The notes beneath the pieces are model-generated. The model saw only the letters and a program-made list of their open reading frames with translations. It was not told the DNA's origin and did not search any database. Position numbers and translations under genes: made by a program. A DNA stretch of 64,000 nt, from positions 3,198,001-3,262,000 of the forward strand of contig NZ_CP026100.1 of the NCBI RefSeq assembly GCF_003722335.1, in the 5' to 3' direction. This DNA comes from Caulobacter flavus. Lineage in GTDB: Bacteria > Pseudomonadota > Alphaproteobacteria > Caulobacterales > Caulobacteraceae. Below, piece by piece: positions 8,057 to 16,448 of the stretch; the first letter of the stretch is position 1, and every line of letters begins with the position of its first letter.

Positions 8057-8101
8057 TTGACAAGGCCGACGCGTTGCGGCCTTTGTTGGAAGCGCTTCCA
8101 A
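8057..8101 (+). promoter_or_regulatory. Putative promoter with perfect LacI-family operator
   Basis: TTGGAAGCGCTTCCAA at 8086-8101 is a perfect 16-bp palindrome with a central CG step, the usual form of LacI/GalR operators. A TTGACA at 8057-8062 lies upstream at the distance of a -35 box, and the palindrome would cover the -10 and start region, a classic repressing position. It sits between the LacI gene and the TonB receptor start at 8188. Confidence 0.7.
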
Positions 8102-8187
8102 TTTGCGGAAGCGCGGCTTTTCGACGTCGAATCCGCAAGAGACGGGGCGAGAAGGGCCAGGGAAGAGACGCAGCAGGGGAGAGTCCT

Positions 8188-10926
8188 TTGATCCATCACG
8201 CCCATTCGGCCGCCTTCAAGCGCGCGGCCTGCGCTTCCGCCGGGGCGCTGGCCCTGCTGGCCGGCGCCGTTCAGGCCCAGGCGCAGGAGGCCGCCGCCGC
8301 GCCGCAGGGCGACACCGCCGTCGACGAGGTGGTGGTCACCGGCTATCGCCGCAGTCTGCAGGCTTCCGCCGAGATCAAGCGCCGCGAGGTCGGCGTGGTC
8401 GAGGCCGTGTCGGCCGAGGACATCGGCAAGCTGCCCGACGTGTCGATCGCCGAGTCCCTGGCGCGTCTGCCGGGCCTGACCGGCCAGCGCGTCAACGGCC
8501 GGGTGCAGGTGATCTCGATCCGCGGCCTGTCGCCGGACTTCTCGACCACCCTTCTGAACGGCCGCCAGCAGGTCAGCGCCGGCGACAACCGCGCCGCCGA
8601 GTTCGACCAATATCCGTCCGAACTGCTCAACAGCGTCGTGGTCTACAAGACCTCGAACGCCGCCCTGATCGGCCAGGGCCTGTCGGGCACGGTGGACATG
8701 CGCACCGTCCGTCCGCTGGACCAGAAGGGCCGGGTGATGACGCTGAACGCCCGCCGCGAGATCAGCGACCTCGACAAGGCCAATCCGGACGGCTCGAAGT
8801 CGGGCTACCGCTTCAGCGCCTCCTACATCGACCAGTTCGCCGACGGCACGATCGGCGTGGCGCTCGGCTACGCCCACCTCGACAGCCCCACCCAGGTCCA
8901 GCAGTACAAGGCCTGGTACTGGGAGCAGCCGGCCCAGTTCACCGGCGCCAACGCCGGCGCCTACAGCCTGGGCGGCCAGGAGATCTTCGCCACCAACCGC
9001 GACCAGGTGCGCGACGGCTACATGGGCGTGCTGGAATGGCGCCCCAACGACAGGCTGCACTCGACGCTGGACCTGTTCTACTCGACCTTCGACCAGAAGG
9101 AGGTCCGCCGCGGCATGCAGTGGTTCTCCAGCCCCAGCACGCCCGACGCCACGGTGTTCCTGAACCCGGGCTTCACCAAGGTCGGCAATTCGCTGATCAA
9201 CACCTCGGGCACGGCGACCAACGTCACCCCGATCGTCCGTAACGACCGCAACACCCGCAAGGACGAGCAGTTCGCGCTGGGCTGGAACACCTCGTACGTC
9301 TCGGGCGCGACCACCTACACCGCCGACATCGGCTATTCGAAGGTCGAGCGCCGCGAGCAGATCCTCGAGACCTACGCCGGCTACGGCCCGATCCGCACCT
9401 TCGACAATATCGGCTACGACCTGACCTTCAACGGCGTGGGCAAGTACACGACCGGCCTGGACTACGCCGACGCGAGCCGCATGCAGCTGGGCGATCCGGC
9501 GGCCTGGGGCGGCTGGGGCCACGACGGCGCCATCCGCTTCCCCGAAGTCGAGGACCGGATGTTCACCGGCGACTTCCGCATCGACCACGACGTCTCGGAG
9601 ACCCGCCTGGGCGGCTTCCTCAGCAGCATCCAGGCCGGGATCAACTACGCCGACCGCAAGAAGGACAAGACGGTCTCGGACAACGACCTGTTCCTGAAGA
9701 ACGGCCGCGCCCCGACCACCGTGGCCTCGCAGTACCTGCTGGCGCCGGCCTCGCTGTCGTTCGCGGGCATCGACCAGGTGCTGGCGATCAACCTGCAGAA
9801 GGCGCTGCCGGTCTATTACGACATCGTCCCGATCGGCAACGCCGACGACTACAACAAGGACTGGAAGATCCAGGAGCGCCTGACCACGGCCTACCTGATG
9901 GCCAAGATCGACACCCATGTCGGCGCGCTGCCGATCAAGGGCGACATCGGCCTGCAGTACATCTCCACCAAGCAGGAATCGACGGGCTACACCGTCAGCG
10001 GCGGCACGGCCCAGGCCCCCAGCCTGGTCACTGTCGAGGACACCTACGACGAGCTGCTGCCGAGCCTGAACCTGACGGCCGAGCCGGTCGAGAACCTCTA
10101 TGTCCGCTTTGGGGTGGCCAAGACCTCGGCCCGTCCGCGCCTGGACGACATGCGCGCCAGCATCACCGCCGGCGTCGACGCCCTGACCTTCCGCTGGAGC
10201 GGCTCGGGCGGCAATCCGTACCTGAAGCCGTGGAAGGCGACGGCCTTCGACCTGTCGGTCGAGAAGTACTTCGCGCCGGGGACCTACGTGGCCGTCGCCG
10301 GCTACTACAAGGACCTGGAGACCTACATCTACAACAAGTCGGTCGACTACGACTTCTCCAACGTGCCCAACACCGGCACGGTCACGCCGATCAGCAACAT
10401 CGGCCTGCTGACGCGTCCGGAGAACGGGGAGGGCGGCAAGCTCTACGGCTACGAGATCTCGGGCGCGGTCGACTTCGGCCTGATCACGCCGTGGCTGAAG
10501 GGCTTCGGCTTCGTCGGCAGCATGTCGCACATCAAGACCGACATCCAGCCGGACGGCCCGGGCTCGAGCAACGCCCTGCCGGGCTTGTCGGGCGACGTCT
10601 ACAACGTCACCGGCTACTACGAGCGGGCGGGCTTCTCGGCCCGGATCAGCAAGCGCCACCGCTCGGCTTTCCGCGGCGAGGTGGTGCAGTTGTTCGCCTA
10701 TCGCGGCTTCACCCAGGTGCTGGCCGACGAGCAGGTCGACGCCCAGATCGGCTACGAGTTCCAGAGCGGACCGCTGCAGGGCCTTTCGGCCGTGTTCCAG
10801 GTCAACAACCTCGACAACAGTCCCTACCGCACCCGCACGGGCGTGCTCTCGGACGGCACCATGCTGCCCGAGACCAACGACCAGTACGGCCGGCAGTACA
10901 TCTTCGGTCTGAACTACAAGTTCTGA
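8188..10926 (+). CDS. TonB-dependent receptor of the carbohydrate locus
   Basis: About 912 residues, an outer-membrane active transporter for large substrates. The TTG start at 8188 has GGGGAGAG just upstream and gives a clean signal peptide (KRAACASAGALALLAGAVQAQA). The mature N-terminus carries a TonB-box-like stretch (VDEVVVTGYRRSL), then a plug domain (VSIAESLARLPGLTGQRVNG, VISIRGLSPDF), and then the 22-strand barrel, which closes with the terminal aromatic residue (FGLNYKF). The EDIGKLPDVSIAESLARLPG signature is typical of Caulobacter/Xanthomonas-type receptors linked to carbohydrate use. It follows a LacI operator and precedes GH3 and GH30 enzymes, so the substrate is probably an oligo- or polysaccharide such as a beta-glucan. 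That assignment is inference from context. Confidence 0.9.
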   Translation: MIHHAHSAAFKRAACASAGALALLAGAVQAQAQEAAAAPQGDTAVDEVVVTGYRRSLQASAEIKRREVGVVEAVSAEDIGKLPDVSIAESLARLPGLTGQRVNGRVQVISIRGLSPDFSTTLLNGRQQVSAGDNRAAEFDQYPSELLNSVVVYKTSNAALIGQGLSGTVDMRTVRPLDQKGRVMTLNARREISDLDKANPDGSKSGYRFSASYIDQFADGTIGVALGYAHLDSPTQVQQYKAWYWEQPAQFTGANAGAYSLGGQEIFATNRDQVRDGYMGVLEWRPNDRLHSTLDLFYSTFDQKEVRRGMQWFSSPSTPDATVFLNPGFTKVGNSLINTSGTATNVTPIVRNDRNTRKDEQFALGWNTSYVSGATTYTADIGYSKVERREQILETYAGYGPIRTFDNIGYDLTFNGVGKYTTGLDYADASRMQLGDPAAWGGWGHDGAIRFPEVEDRMFTGDFRIDHDVSETRLGGFLSSIQAGINYADRKKDKTVSDNDLFLKNGRAPTTVASQYLLAPASLSFAGIDQVLAINLQKALPVYYDIVPIGNADDYNKDWKIQERLTTAYLMAKIDTHVGALPIKGDIGLQYISTKQESTGYTVSGGTAQAPSLVTVEDTYDELLPSLNLTAEPVENLYVRFGVAKTSARPRLDDMRASITAGVDALTFRWSGSGGNPYLKPWKATAFDLSVEKYFAPGTYVAVAGYYKDLETYIYNKSVDYDFSNVPNTGTVTPISNIGLLTRPENGEGGKLYGYEISGAVDFGLITPWLKGFGFVGSMSHIKTDIQPDGPGSSNALPGLSGDVYNVTGYYERAGFSARISKRHRSAFRGEVVQLFAYRGFTQVLADEQVDAQIGYEFQSGPLQGLSAVFQVNNLDNSPYRTRTGVLSDGTMLPETNDQYGRQYIFGLNYKF

Positions 10927-10934
10927 CCCCTGCT

Positions 10935-10976
10935 CGCGGAGGGCCGATCCCTTCCCCCGGCCCTCCGCGCTTTTTT
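10935..10976 (+). terminator. Intrinsic terminator after the TonB receptor
   Basis: CGCGGAGGGCCG (10935-10946) pairs with CGGCCCTCCGCG (10958-10969) around an 11-base loop. It is followed within one base by six T residues (10971-10976). This is a strong rho-independent terminator, so the GH3 and GH30 genes may depend on read-through or on their own promoter. Confidence 0.85.
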
Positions 10977-11064
10977 CGTTTCGATGCGGCCCGCCTTCGC
11001 AAGAGGCGCGGCCCCCTCGCGCCCGGTTGCGGCGCCCCCCGATCCCGACGACACGGAGTAGCCC

Positions 11065-13350
11065 ATGACGACCGCCGCCCAGCCTTCATCCGCCCTGCGG
11101 ATCCTGCGCCGGACCTCCGCCGCCGTGGCGCTGCTGGCCCTGCTGCCGGCCGCGAGTCTGGCCCAGACCATGCCCGCGAAAGACAGCGCGCCGCTGGCCG
11201 CGCGGGCCGGCGACCCGGTCTGGGCGCGCGCCGACGCGCTGGTGAAGCAGATGACGCTCGACGAGAAGATCACCTATCTGCACGGTCTCTTCCCGCCCAA
11301 CACCAAGCCGGCCCCGGCCGACATGATCCCCTCGGCCGGCTACGTGCCGGGCGTGCCGCGCCTGAAGATCCCGACCCTGCGCGAAAGCGACGCCAGCCTG
11401 GGCGTCGCCAACCAGGTCGAGCAGCGCAAGGGCGACACCGCCACGGCCCTGCCGTCGGGCCTGGCCCTGGCCGCCACCTTCGAGCCGAAACTGGCCTACG
11501 AGTCCGGCGCGATGATCGGCGCCGAAGCCCGCGCCAAGACCTTCAACGTGCTGCTGGCCGGCGGCGTCAACCTGACCCGCGATCCCTGGGCCGGCCGTAA
11601 CTTCGAATATCTGGGCGAGGATCCGCTGCTGGCCGGCGAGATGGCCGGGGCGTCGATCCGCGGCGTTCAGAGCAACCACATCGTCTCGACCATCAAGCAC
11701 TTCGCCATCAACGCGCAGGAGACCGGCCGCCACGTGATGGACGCCCGCATCGGCGAGGCCGACCTGCGGGAAAGCGACCTGCTGGCCTTCCAGATCGCCA
11801 TCGAGAAGGGCCAGCCGGCCTCGGTGATGTGCGCCTACAACAAGATCAACGGCGACTGGGGCTGCGAGAACGACTTCCTGCTCAACAAGGTGCTCAAGCG
11901 CGACTGGAACTATCCGGGCTGGGTGATGTCGGACTGGGGCGCGGTGCACAGCACCACCAAGGCCGCTCTGGCGGGCCTGGACCAGCAGTCGGGCCAGGAA
12001 CTCGACAAGCAGATCTACTTCGGCGACGACCTGAAGGCCGCCGTGGCCAAGGGCGAGGTCAGCCAGGCTCGCGTGGACGACATGGTCCGCCGCATCCTCT
12101 ACGGCGTCATCGCCACCGGCCTGATCGACAACCCAACACCGGCCAGCGCCCAGCCGATCGACTACGCGGCCAACGCCAAGGTCGCCCAGTCCCTGGCCGA
12201 GCGCGGCGCGGTGCTGCTGAAGAACGACCGGGGCTTGCTGCCGCTGGCCAAGAGCGCGAAGAAGATCGTGCTGGTCGGCGCCCATGCCGACGTCGGCGTG
12301 CTGTCGGGCGGCGGTTCCTCGCAGGTGCGTTCGGTCGGCGGCGCGCCGGTCGAGATCCCGCTGAACGGCGGCGAGGCGGCCTCGTTCGTCCGCGTCACCT
12401 GGCACGCCTCCTCGCCGCTGCGGGCGATCAAGGCGGCCTATCCGAACGCCGAGGTGACCTATGTCGACGGCAAGGACCCGGCCGCCGCGGCGGCCGCCGC
12501 GCGCGACGCCGACCTCGCCATCGTCTTCGCCTGGCACTGGCAGACCGAGGCGCAGGACGCGCCTTCGATCGCCTTGCCCGAGAACCAGGACGCCCTGATC
12601 GACGCCGTGGCCGGCGCCAACAGGAATTCGCTGGTGGTGCTGGAGACCGGCGGCCCGGTGCTGATGCCGTGGCTGGACCGGGTCGGCGGCGTGCTGCAGG
12701 CCTGGTATCCGGGCCAGCGGGGCGGCGAGGCCATCGCCGGCATCCTCAGCGGGGCGGTCAATCCGTCGGGCCGCCTGCCGATGACCTTCCCCAAGACCGA
12801 GGACCAGGCGCCCCGCGCTTCCGCCCCCGGCTACGCCGAGCAGTCCGCCATCGACGACGCCCGCCGGGCCGGCAAGGAAGCCGGGCCGATCAAGGGCTTC
12901 CCGGTCGAGTACCGCGAGGGCGCGGCCGTCGGCTACCGCTGGTTCGCCCAGCAGAAGCTGCCGCCGCTGTATCCGTTCGGCTATGGCCTGTCGTACACGA
13001 CCTTCGGCTACGAGAACCTCAAGGTCGAGGACGGTGATACGCTGAAGGTCAGCTTCGACGTCACCAACACAGGCAAGGTCGCCGGCGCCGACGCCCCGCA
13101 GCTCTACGTCACCGCCGGCAAGCGCAAGCCGATGGTGCGCCTGGCAGGCTTCCAGAAGGTCGACCTGCAGCCGGGCGAGACTCGCCGGGTGACCCTCAGC
13201 GTCGATCCGCGCGTGCTGGCCGACTACGACACGGCCAAGCCGGGCTGGACCCTGCCGGCCGGTTCGTATCCGCTCTACGTCGGCGCCCATGCGGGCGATC
13301 CGGCCCTGACCGGGTCGGCCAAGCTGAAGGCCTGGAGCCGCAAGCCGTGA
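11065..13350 (+). CDS. Glycoside hydrolase family 3 beta-glucosidase
   Basis: A 761-residue exported enzyme that releases terminal beta-D-glucose (or a related sugar) from oligosaccharides. The signal peptide is at about 1-33 (AAVALLALLPAASLAQ). The (beta/alpha)8 domain carries ARIGEADLRESDLLAF and the nucleophile motif VMSDWGAVH, with Asp290 as the predicted nucleophile. KHFAINAQETGR just upstream is the conserved substrate-binding segment. The second domain follows (LAERGAVLLKND, LPLAKSAKKIVLVG). A fibronectin-III-like domain closes the protein (GYGLSYTTFGYENLKV, then SFDVTNTGKVAGAD). Length and layout are those of BglX-like enzymes. It abuts the GH30 gene (TGATG), so the two are co-translated. 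Exact linkage specificity cannot be read. Confidence 0.92.
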   Translation: MTTAAQPSSALRILRRTSAAVALLALLPAASLAQTMPAKDSAPLAARAGDPVWARADALVKQMTLDEKITYLHGLFPPNTKPAPADMIPSAGYVPGVPRLKIPTLRESDASLGVANQVEQRKGDTATALPSGLALAATFEPKLAYESGAMIGAEARAKTFNVLLAGGVNLTRDPWAGRNFEYLGEDPLLAGEMAGASIRGVQSNHIVSTIKHFAINAQETGRHVMDARIGEADLRESDLLAFQIAIEKGQPASVMCAYNKINGDWGCENDFLLNKVLKRDWNYPGWVMSDWGAVHSTTKAALAGLDQQSGQELDKQIYFGDDLKAAVAKGEVSQARVDDMVRRILYGVIATGLIDNPTPASAQPIDYAANAKVAQSLAERGAVLLKNDRGLLPLAKSAKKIVLVGAHADVGVLSGGGSSQVRSVGGAPVEIPLNGGEAASFVRVTWHASSPLRAIKAAYPNAEVTYVDGKDPAAAAAAARDADLAIVFAWHWQTEAQDAPSIALPENQDALIDAVAGANRNSLVVLETGGPVLMPWLDRVGGVLQAWYPGQRGGEAIAGILSGAVNPSGRLPMTFPKTEDQAPRASAPGYAEQSAIDDARRAGKEAGPIKGFPVEYREGAAVGYRWFAQQKLPPLYPFGYGLSYTTFGYENLKVEDGDTLKVSFDVTNTGKVAGADAPQLYVTAGKRKPMVRLAGFQKVDLQPGETRRVTLSVDPRVLADYDTAKPGWTLPAGSYPLYVGAHAGDPALTGSAKLKAWSRKP

Positions 13351-14768
13351 TGCGTCTGGCCCTGATCTCGACGGCCGCCGTCCTGGCCCTGGGGGGCTGC
13401 GCCAGCATTCCCCAGGCGCCCGAGCGCGCGGCCCGCGCCTGGGTGACCACGGGCGACAAGAGCCAGTTGCTGGCCGAGCAGGCTCCGCTCTCCGCCCTGG
13501 CGGCGGCCGAGGGCGCGGACCTGCCCGTCGTCGCCGTCGATGTCGCCCAGCGCGACCAGTCGATCGTCGGCTTCGGCGCCTCGATCACCGACGCCTCGGC
13601 CTGGCTGATCCAGACCAGGCTGTCGCCGGCCCAGCGCCAGGCTTTGCTGTCGGAACTGTTCGGGCGCGGGGAGGGCGGTCTCGGCTTCAGCTTTACCCGC
13701 GTGACCATCGGCGCCTCGGACTTCTCGCTCGACCACTACAGCCTGGACGACGCGCCGGGCGGGGCGGCCGACCCGGAGCTTGCGCACTTCTCGACGGCGC
13801 GGCCGGAGCAGTACGTGTTCCCGACCGTGCGCGCGGCGCTGAAGATCAATCCGGACCTGAAGGTCATGGCCTCGCCCTGGAGCGCGCCGGCCTGGATGAA
13901 GACCACCGGCTCGCTGGTGAAGGGCCAGCTGAAGCCCGACGCCTATCCGGCCTATGCCGAGTTCTTCGCCAGATACGTGAAGGCCGCCAAGGCCCAGGGC
14001 GTGCCGACCGACTATCTCAGCATCCAGAACGAGCCGGACTTCGAGCCCGAGAACTATCCGGGCATGCGCTGGCCGGCCGTCGACCGGGCGCGGTTCTTCG
14101 GCCGGAATCTCGGCCCGGTCTTCGCCCGCGAGCGGATCGCGACCAAGGTGCTGGACTGGGACCACAACTGGGACCAGCCGCAGCAGCCGCTGGCCGTGCT
14201 GGCCGACGCCAAGGCCAAAGCCTTCGTCTCGGGCGTGGCCTGGCACTGCTACGCCGGCGACGTCACCGCCCAGGACGAGGTGCGCAAGGCCCATCCCGAC
14301 AAGGACGTGTTCTTCACCGAATGCTCGGGCGGCCAGTGGGCGGCCAAGTTCGACGAGAGCTTCCTTTGGATGATGGACAAGCTGATCGTCGGCTCCACCC
14401 GCGGCGGCGCCCGGGGCGTGCTGATGTGGAACCTGGCGCTCGACGAGAAGTACGGCCCCCACGCCGGCGGCTGCGGCGACTGCCGGGGCGTGGTGACCAT
14501 CGACCAGGCCACCGGCGCGGTCGAGCGGAACCAGGAATACTACGCCTTCGGCCATGCCAGCCGCTTCGTGCGGCCAGGCGCGGTGCGGGTCGGCTCGCCG
14601 GCCGAGGTGGCGGGTCTCAAGACCGTCGCCTTCGTCAATCCCGACGGCGGCCGGGCGCTGATCGTCCTGAACCAGACCGCGCAGGACAGGGACTTCGCCA
14701 TCGTCGACGGCGACCGGCGCCTGCGGGGCAGGCTACCGGCGCGGTCGGCGGGCACGTTCATCTGGTGA
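13350..14768 (+). CDS. GH30 glycosidase (glucosylceramidase/beta-1,6-glucanase type) lipoprotein
   Basis: A 472-residue protein. The ATG at 13350 shares bases with the stop of the GH3 gene; a GTG one codon earlier is less likely. It has a lipoprotein signal with lipobox LGGC (Cys17), so it is probably anchored to a membrane facing the periplasm or cell surface. GH30 landmarks are SIVGFGASITDASAW, the acid/base Glu228 in SIQNEPDFE, and the nucleophile Glu324 in FFTECSGGQW. A C-terminal beta domain follows. Known bacterial members cleave beta-1,6-glucans or glucosyl linkages. Together with GH3 and the receptor this suggests use of a beta-glucan from fungi, algae or plants. The substrate is an inference. 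Confidence 0.88.
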   Translation: MRLALISTAAVLALGGCASIPQAPERAARAWVTTGDKSQLLAEQAPLSALAAAEGADLPVVAVDVAQRDQSIVGFGASITDASAWLIQTRLSPAQRQALLSELFGRGEGGLGFSFTRVTIGASDFSLDHYSLDDAPGGAADPELAHFSTARPEQYVFPTVRAALKINPDLKVMASPWSAPAWMKTTGSLVKGQLKPDAYPAYAEFFARYVKAAKAQGVPTDYLSIQNEPDFEPENYPGMRWPAVDRARFFGRNLGPVFARERIATKVLDWDHNWDQPQQPLAVLADAKAKAFVSGVAWHCYAGDVTAQDEVRKAHPDKDVFFTECSGGQWAAKFDESFLWMMDKLIVGSTRGGARGVLMWNLALDEKYGPHAGGCGDCRGVVTIDQATGAVERNQEYYAFGHASRFVRPGAVRVGSPAEVAGLKTVAFVNPDGGRALIVLNQTAQDRDFAIVDGDRRLRGRLPARSAGTFIW

Positions 14769-14792
14769 CCCGCCTGCATCCTGTGACCTGAA

Positions 14793-14837
14793 GGGGCGGC
14801 GGAAGAACTGTCACGAAGCCGTGGTAGCCGCCGCCCC
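14793..14837 (+). other. Long-loop inverted repeat in the sigma-factor leader
   Basis: GGGGCGGCGG (14793-14802) and CCGCCGCCCC (14828-14837) are perfect 10-bp arms with 25 bases between them. There is no T-run, so a classical terminator is unlikely. It could terminate the GH30 transcript by another route or form a leader structure ahead of the sigma gene. The loop contains the CTGTCACGAA element. Confidence 0.4.
14808..14817 (+). promoter_or_regulatory. Candidate ECF sigma recognition element upstream of the sigma gene
   Basis: CTGTCACGAA occurs 80 bases before the sigma-factor start. A near-identical CTGTCCTGAA lies 65 bases before the TonB receptor start at 16449. Both fit CTGTC-[AC][CT]-GAA. 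Sharing between the two likely target promoters suggests a -35-type element for the cluster's own ECF sigma factor. It is a pattern seen by eye and needs testing. Confidence 0.35.
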
Positions 14838-14896
14838 ATGCTCCCCAAGGCCGCTTCTTCCGCGCCGGCGCGCCGTGCCGCGCCTCCCGTCGCGTC

Positions 14897-15403
14897 ATGA
14901 CCGACCTGGCGTCCCTGCGCGCCCAGCGCGACGAGCTCTATCACTTCATCGTTCGCCGCACCCGTGATCCGGCCGCCGCCGACGACCTGGTGCAGGAAAC
15001 CTTCGCGCGCCTGCTGACCTACGAGAAGGCGCGCACCGTCGCCGACCGGGCGGCGCTCGGCTATCGCATCGCCCTCAACCTCGTCCGCGATCATTTCCGC
15101 AGCCGCAAGCGGCGGCCGACCGAGATGCTGGACGAGGAAATCCCCTGCCAAGCCCCGGCGCCGGAGCAGATCCTCATGCATCGCCAGAAGGTCGAGGTGT
15201 TCGGCAAGGTGCTGGACGCCATGCCGCCGCTGCGCCGCGACGTGTTCATCCGTCGACGGCTTCATGGTCAGTCGACGCGGGAGATCGCCGACGCCCTGGC
15301 CATGAACGAGGCGGCCGTCGAGAAGCACGTGGTGCGGGCGCTGGAGCAGCTGCACCGCGAGATGACCAAGGCCGAGCGCCGTGTCGTCGGAGGCCGCCGA
15401 TGA
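14897..15403 (+). CDS. RNA polymerase ECF sigma factor, FecI-like
   Basis: A 168-residue sigma-70 family factor of the extracytoplasmic-function class. Region 2 includes YHFIVRRTRDPAAADDLVQE, with the conserved DDLVQETF core, at about residues 16-38. Region 4 (MPPLRRDVFIRRRLHGQSTREIADALAMNEAAVE) holds the helix-turn-helix near the C-terminus. The stop overlaps the start of the FecR gene (ATGA), the standard arrangement in which the sigma factor and its anti-sigma partner are made together. Substrate binding by the downstream receptor is expected to release the sigma factor and raise receptor expression. An upstream in-frame start is not supported. Confidence 0.9.
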   Translation: MTDLASLRAQRDELYHFIVRRTRDPAAADDLVQETFARLLTYEKARTVADRAALGYRIALNLVRDHFRSRKRRPTEMLDEEIPCQAPAPEQILMHRQKVEVFGKVLDAMPPLRRDVFIRRRLHGQSTREIADALAMNEAAVEKHVVRALEQLHREMTKAERRVVGGRR

Positions 15404-16338
15404 GCCGCGCCCGCCGCACCGCCGCCCTCTGGGCCGCCCGCCGCATGGATCCGGCCTTCCACGACGAGGCCGGCTTCGAGGCCTGGAAGTCGGACGATCC
15501 GGCCAACGCCGAGGCCTTCGACCAGGTCTGGGGCGTCAACCAGGACTCGGCGCTGACCGAGGCCATGAAGCTCAGCGAGCAGCGCCGCTCGGCCACGCGC
15601 GGCCGGGCCGGACCGATCGCCGCCCTGGCCGGCGGCGTGCTGGCCTGCGGCCTCGCCGTGGCGCTGGCCTGGCCCCAGCTCCAGCTGATGACCGTGGCGC
15701 CGACGGCGTTCGAGACGGCGCGCGGCGAGCACCGCGCCGTCGTCCTGCAGGACGGCACCAAGGTCATGCTCGACGGTGACACCCGACTGGAGGTGCGACT
15801 GGGGGCGGGGCGTCGCGAAGTGGCGCTCAGCCGGGGCGAGGCGTTCTTCGACGTCGCGCACGACGAAGCCCGGCCGTTCACCGTCAGAACCGTCGCCGGC
15901 TCGGCCCGGGTGCTGGGCACGGCCTTCGACCTGGAGCTCAGCGACGAACGCGGCCCCGAGCGACTGGAGCTGTCGGTGCATCGCGGCCGCGTGCGCCTGG
16001 CGCCCGACGGCCTGATCCGCCGGACGGCCGACCTGACCGTCGGCCAGCGGGCCTTCGCGACGGAAGGGCGGCTGTCGAAGGTGGGCGCCTTCGATCCCGC
16101 CGCCGACGACTGGCGCTCGGGCTGGCTGGAGACCGACGGCGTCACGCTGGGGCGGCTGGTCGAACGGCTGAACCGCGCCTCGGCCCGCCGCATCGTCATC
16201 GCCGACGCTGATCTCGCCCGTCAGCGCGTGGCCGGTCGCTTCCGCCTCGACGAGCCGGCGGCCCTCGTCCGCAACCTCGCCTTGGTTCACGGCTTCGAGG
16301 TGCGCGAGGGGCAGGGCGGACTGGTGATCAGCCGGTGA
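15400..16338 (+). CDS. FecR-family anti-sigma factor
   Basis: A 312-residue inner-membrane regulator. The cytoplasmic N-terminus (RRTAALWAARRMDPAFHDE, then DDPANAEAFDQVW) is the DUF4880-type sigma-binding region. One transmembrane helix lies at about residues 68-90 (PIAALAGGVLACGLAVALAW). The periplasmic FecR domain follows (VVLQDGTKVMLDGDTRLEV, SRGEAFFDVAHDEARPFTV, GTAFDLEL, HRGRVRLAP). The C-terminal STN-like segment (GRLVERLNRASARRIVIAD) probably meets the receptor's N-terminal domain. It is translationally coupled to the sigma gene. It relays receptor occupancy from the periplasm to the sigma factor. Confidence 0.92.
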   Translation: MSRARRTAALWAARRMDPAFHDEAGFEAWKSDDPANAEAFDQVWGVNQDSALTEAMKLSEQRRSATRGRAGPIAALAGGVLACGLAVALAWPQLQLMTVAPTAFETARGEHRAVVLQDGTKVMLDGDTRLEVRLGAGRREVALSRGEAFFDVAHDEARPFTVRTVAGSARVLGTAFDLELSDERGPERLELSVHRGRVRLAPDGLIRRTADLTVGQRAFATEGRLSKVGAFDPAADDWRSGWLETDGVTLGRLVERLNRASARRIVIADADLARQRVAGRFRLDEPAALVRNLALVHGFEVREGQGGLVISR

Positions 16339-16374
16339 GCGGCGCCGGCCGTCGCCGAAACTTCACAAAATTCC

Positions 16375-16384
16375 CTGTCCTGAA
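16375..16384 (+). promoter_or_regulatory. Candidate ECF sigma recognition element upstream of the STN receptor
   Basis: CTGTCCTGAA lies 65 bases before the receptor ATG at 16449 and matches the element at 14808-14817 in eight of ten positions. A CGTC at 16399-16402 could serve as the -10-type core, since many ECF factors use GC-rich -10 motifs of that kind. The intergenic stretch 16339-16448 contains no other clear element. Confidence 0.35.
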
Positions 16385-16448
16385 AGACGGGGCGGCGACG
16401 TCTTCCCCGCCGAAGCCGGCCTGACGCCGCGCATTCGGGGATAGTACG

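Noticed and set aside
6994..10659. A very long minus-strand open frame (over 1200 codons) opposite the LacI and TonB receptor genes
   Set aside because: Its translation is low-complexity Arg/Gly/Val/Asp-rich sequence without domains, while the plus strand encodes clear LacI and receptor proteins. Such mirror frames are common in high-GC DNA.
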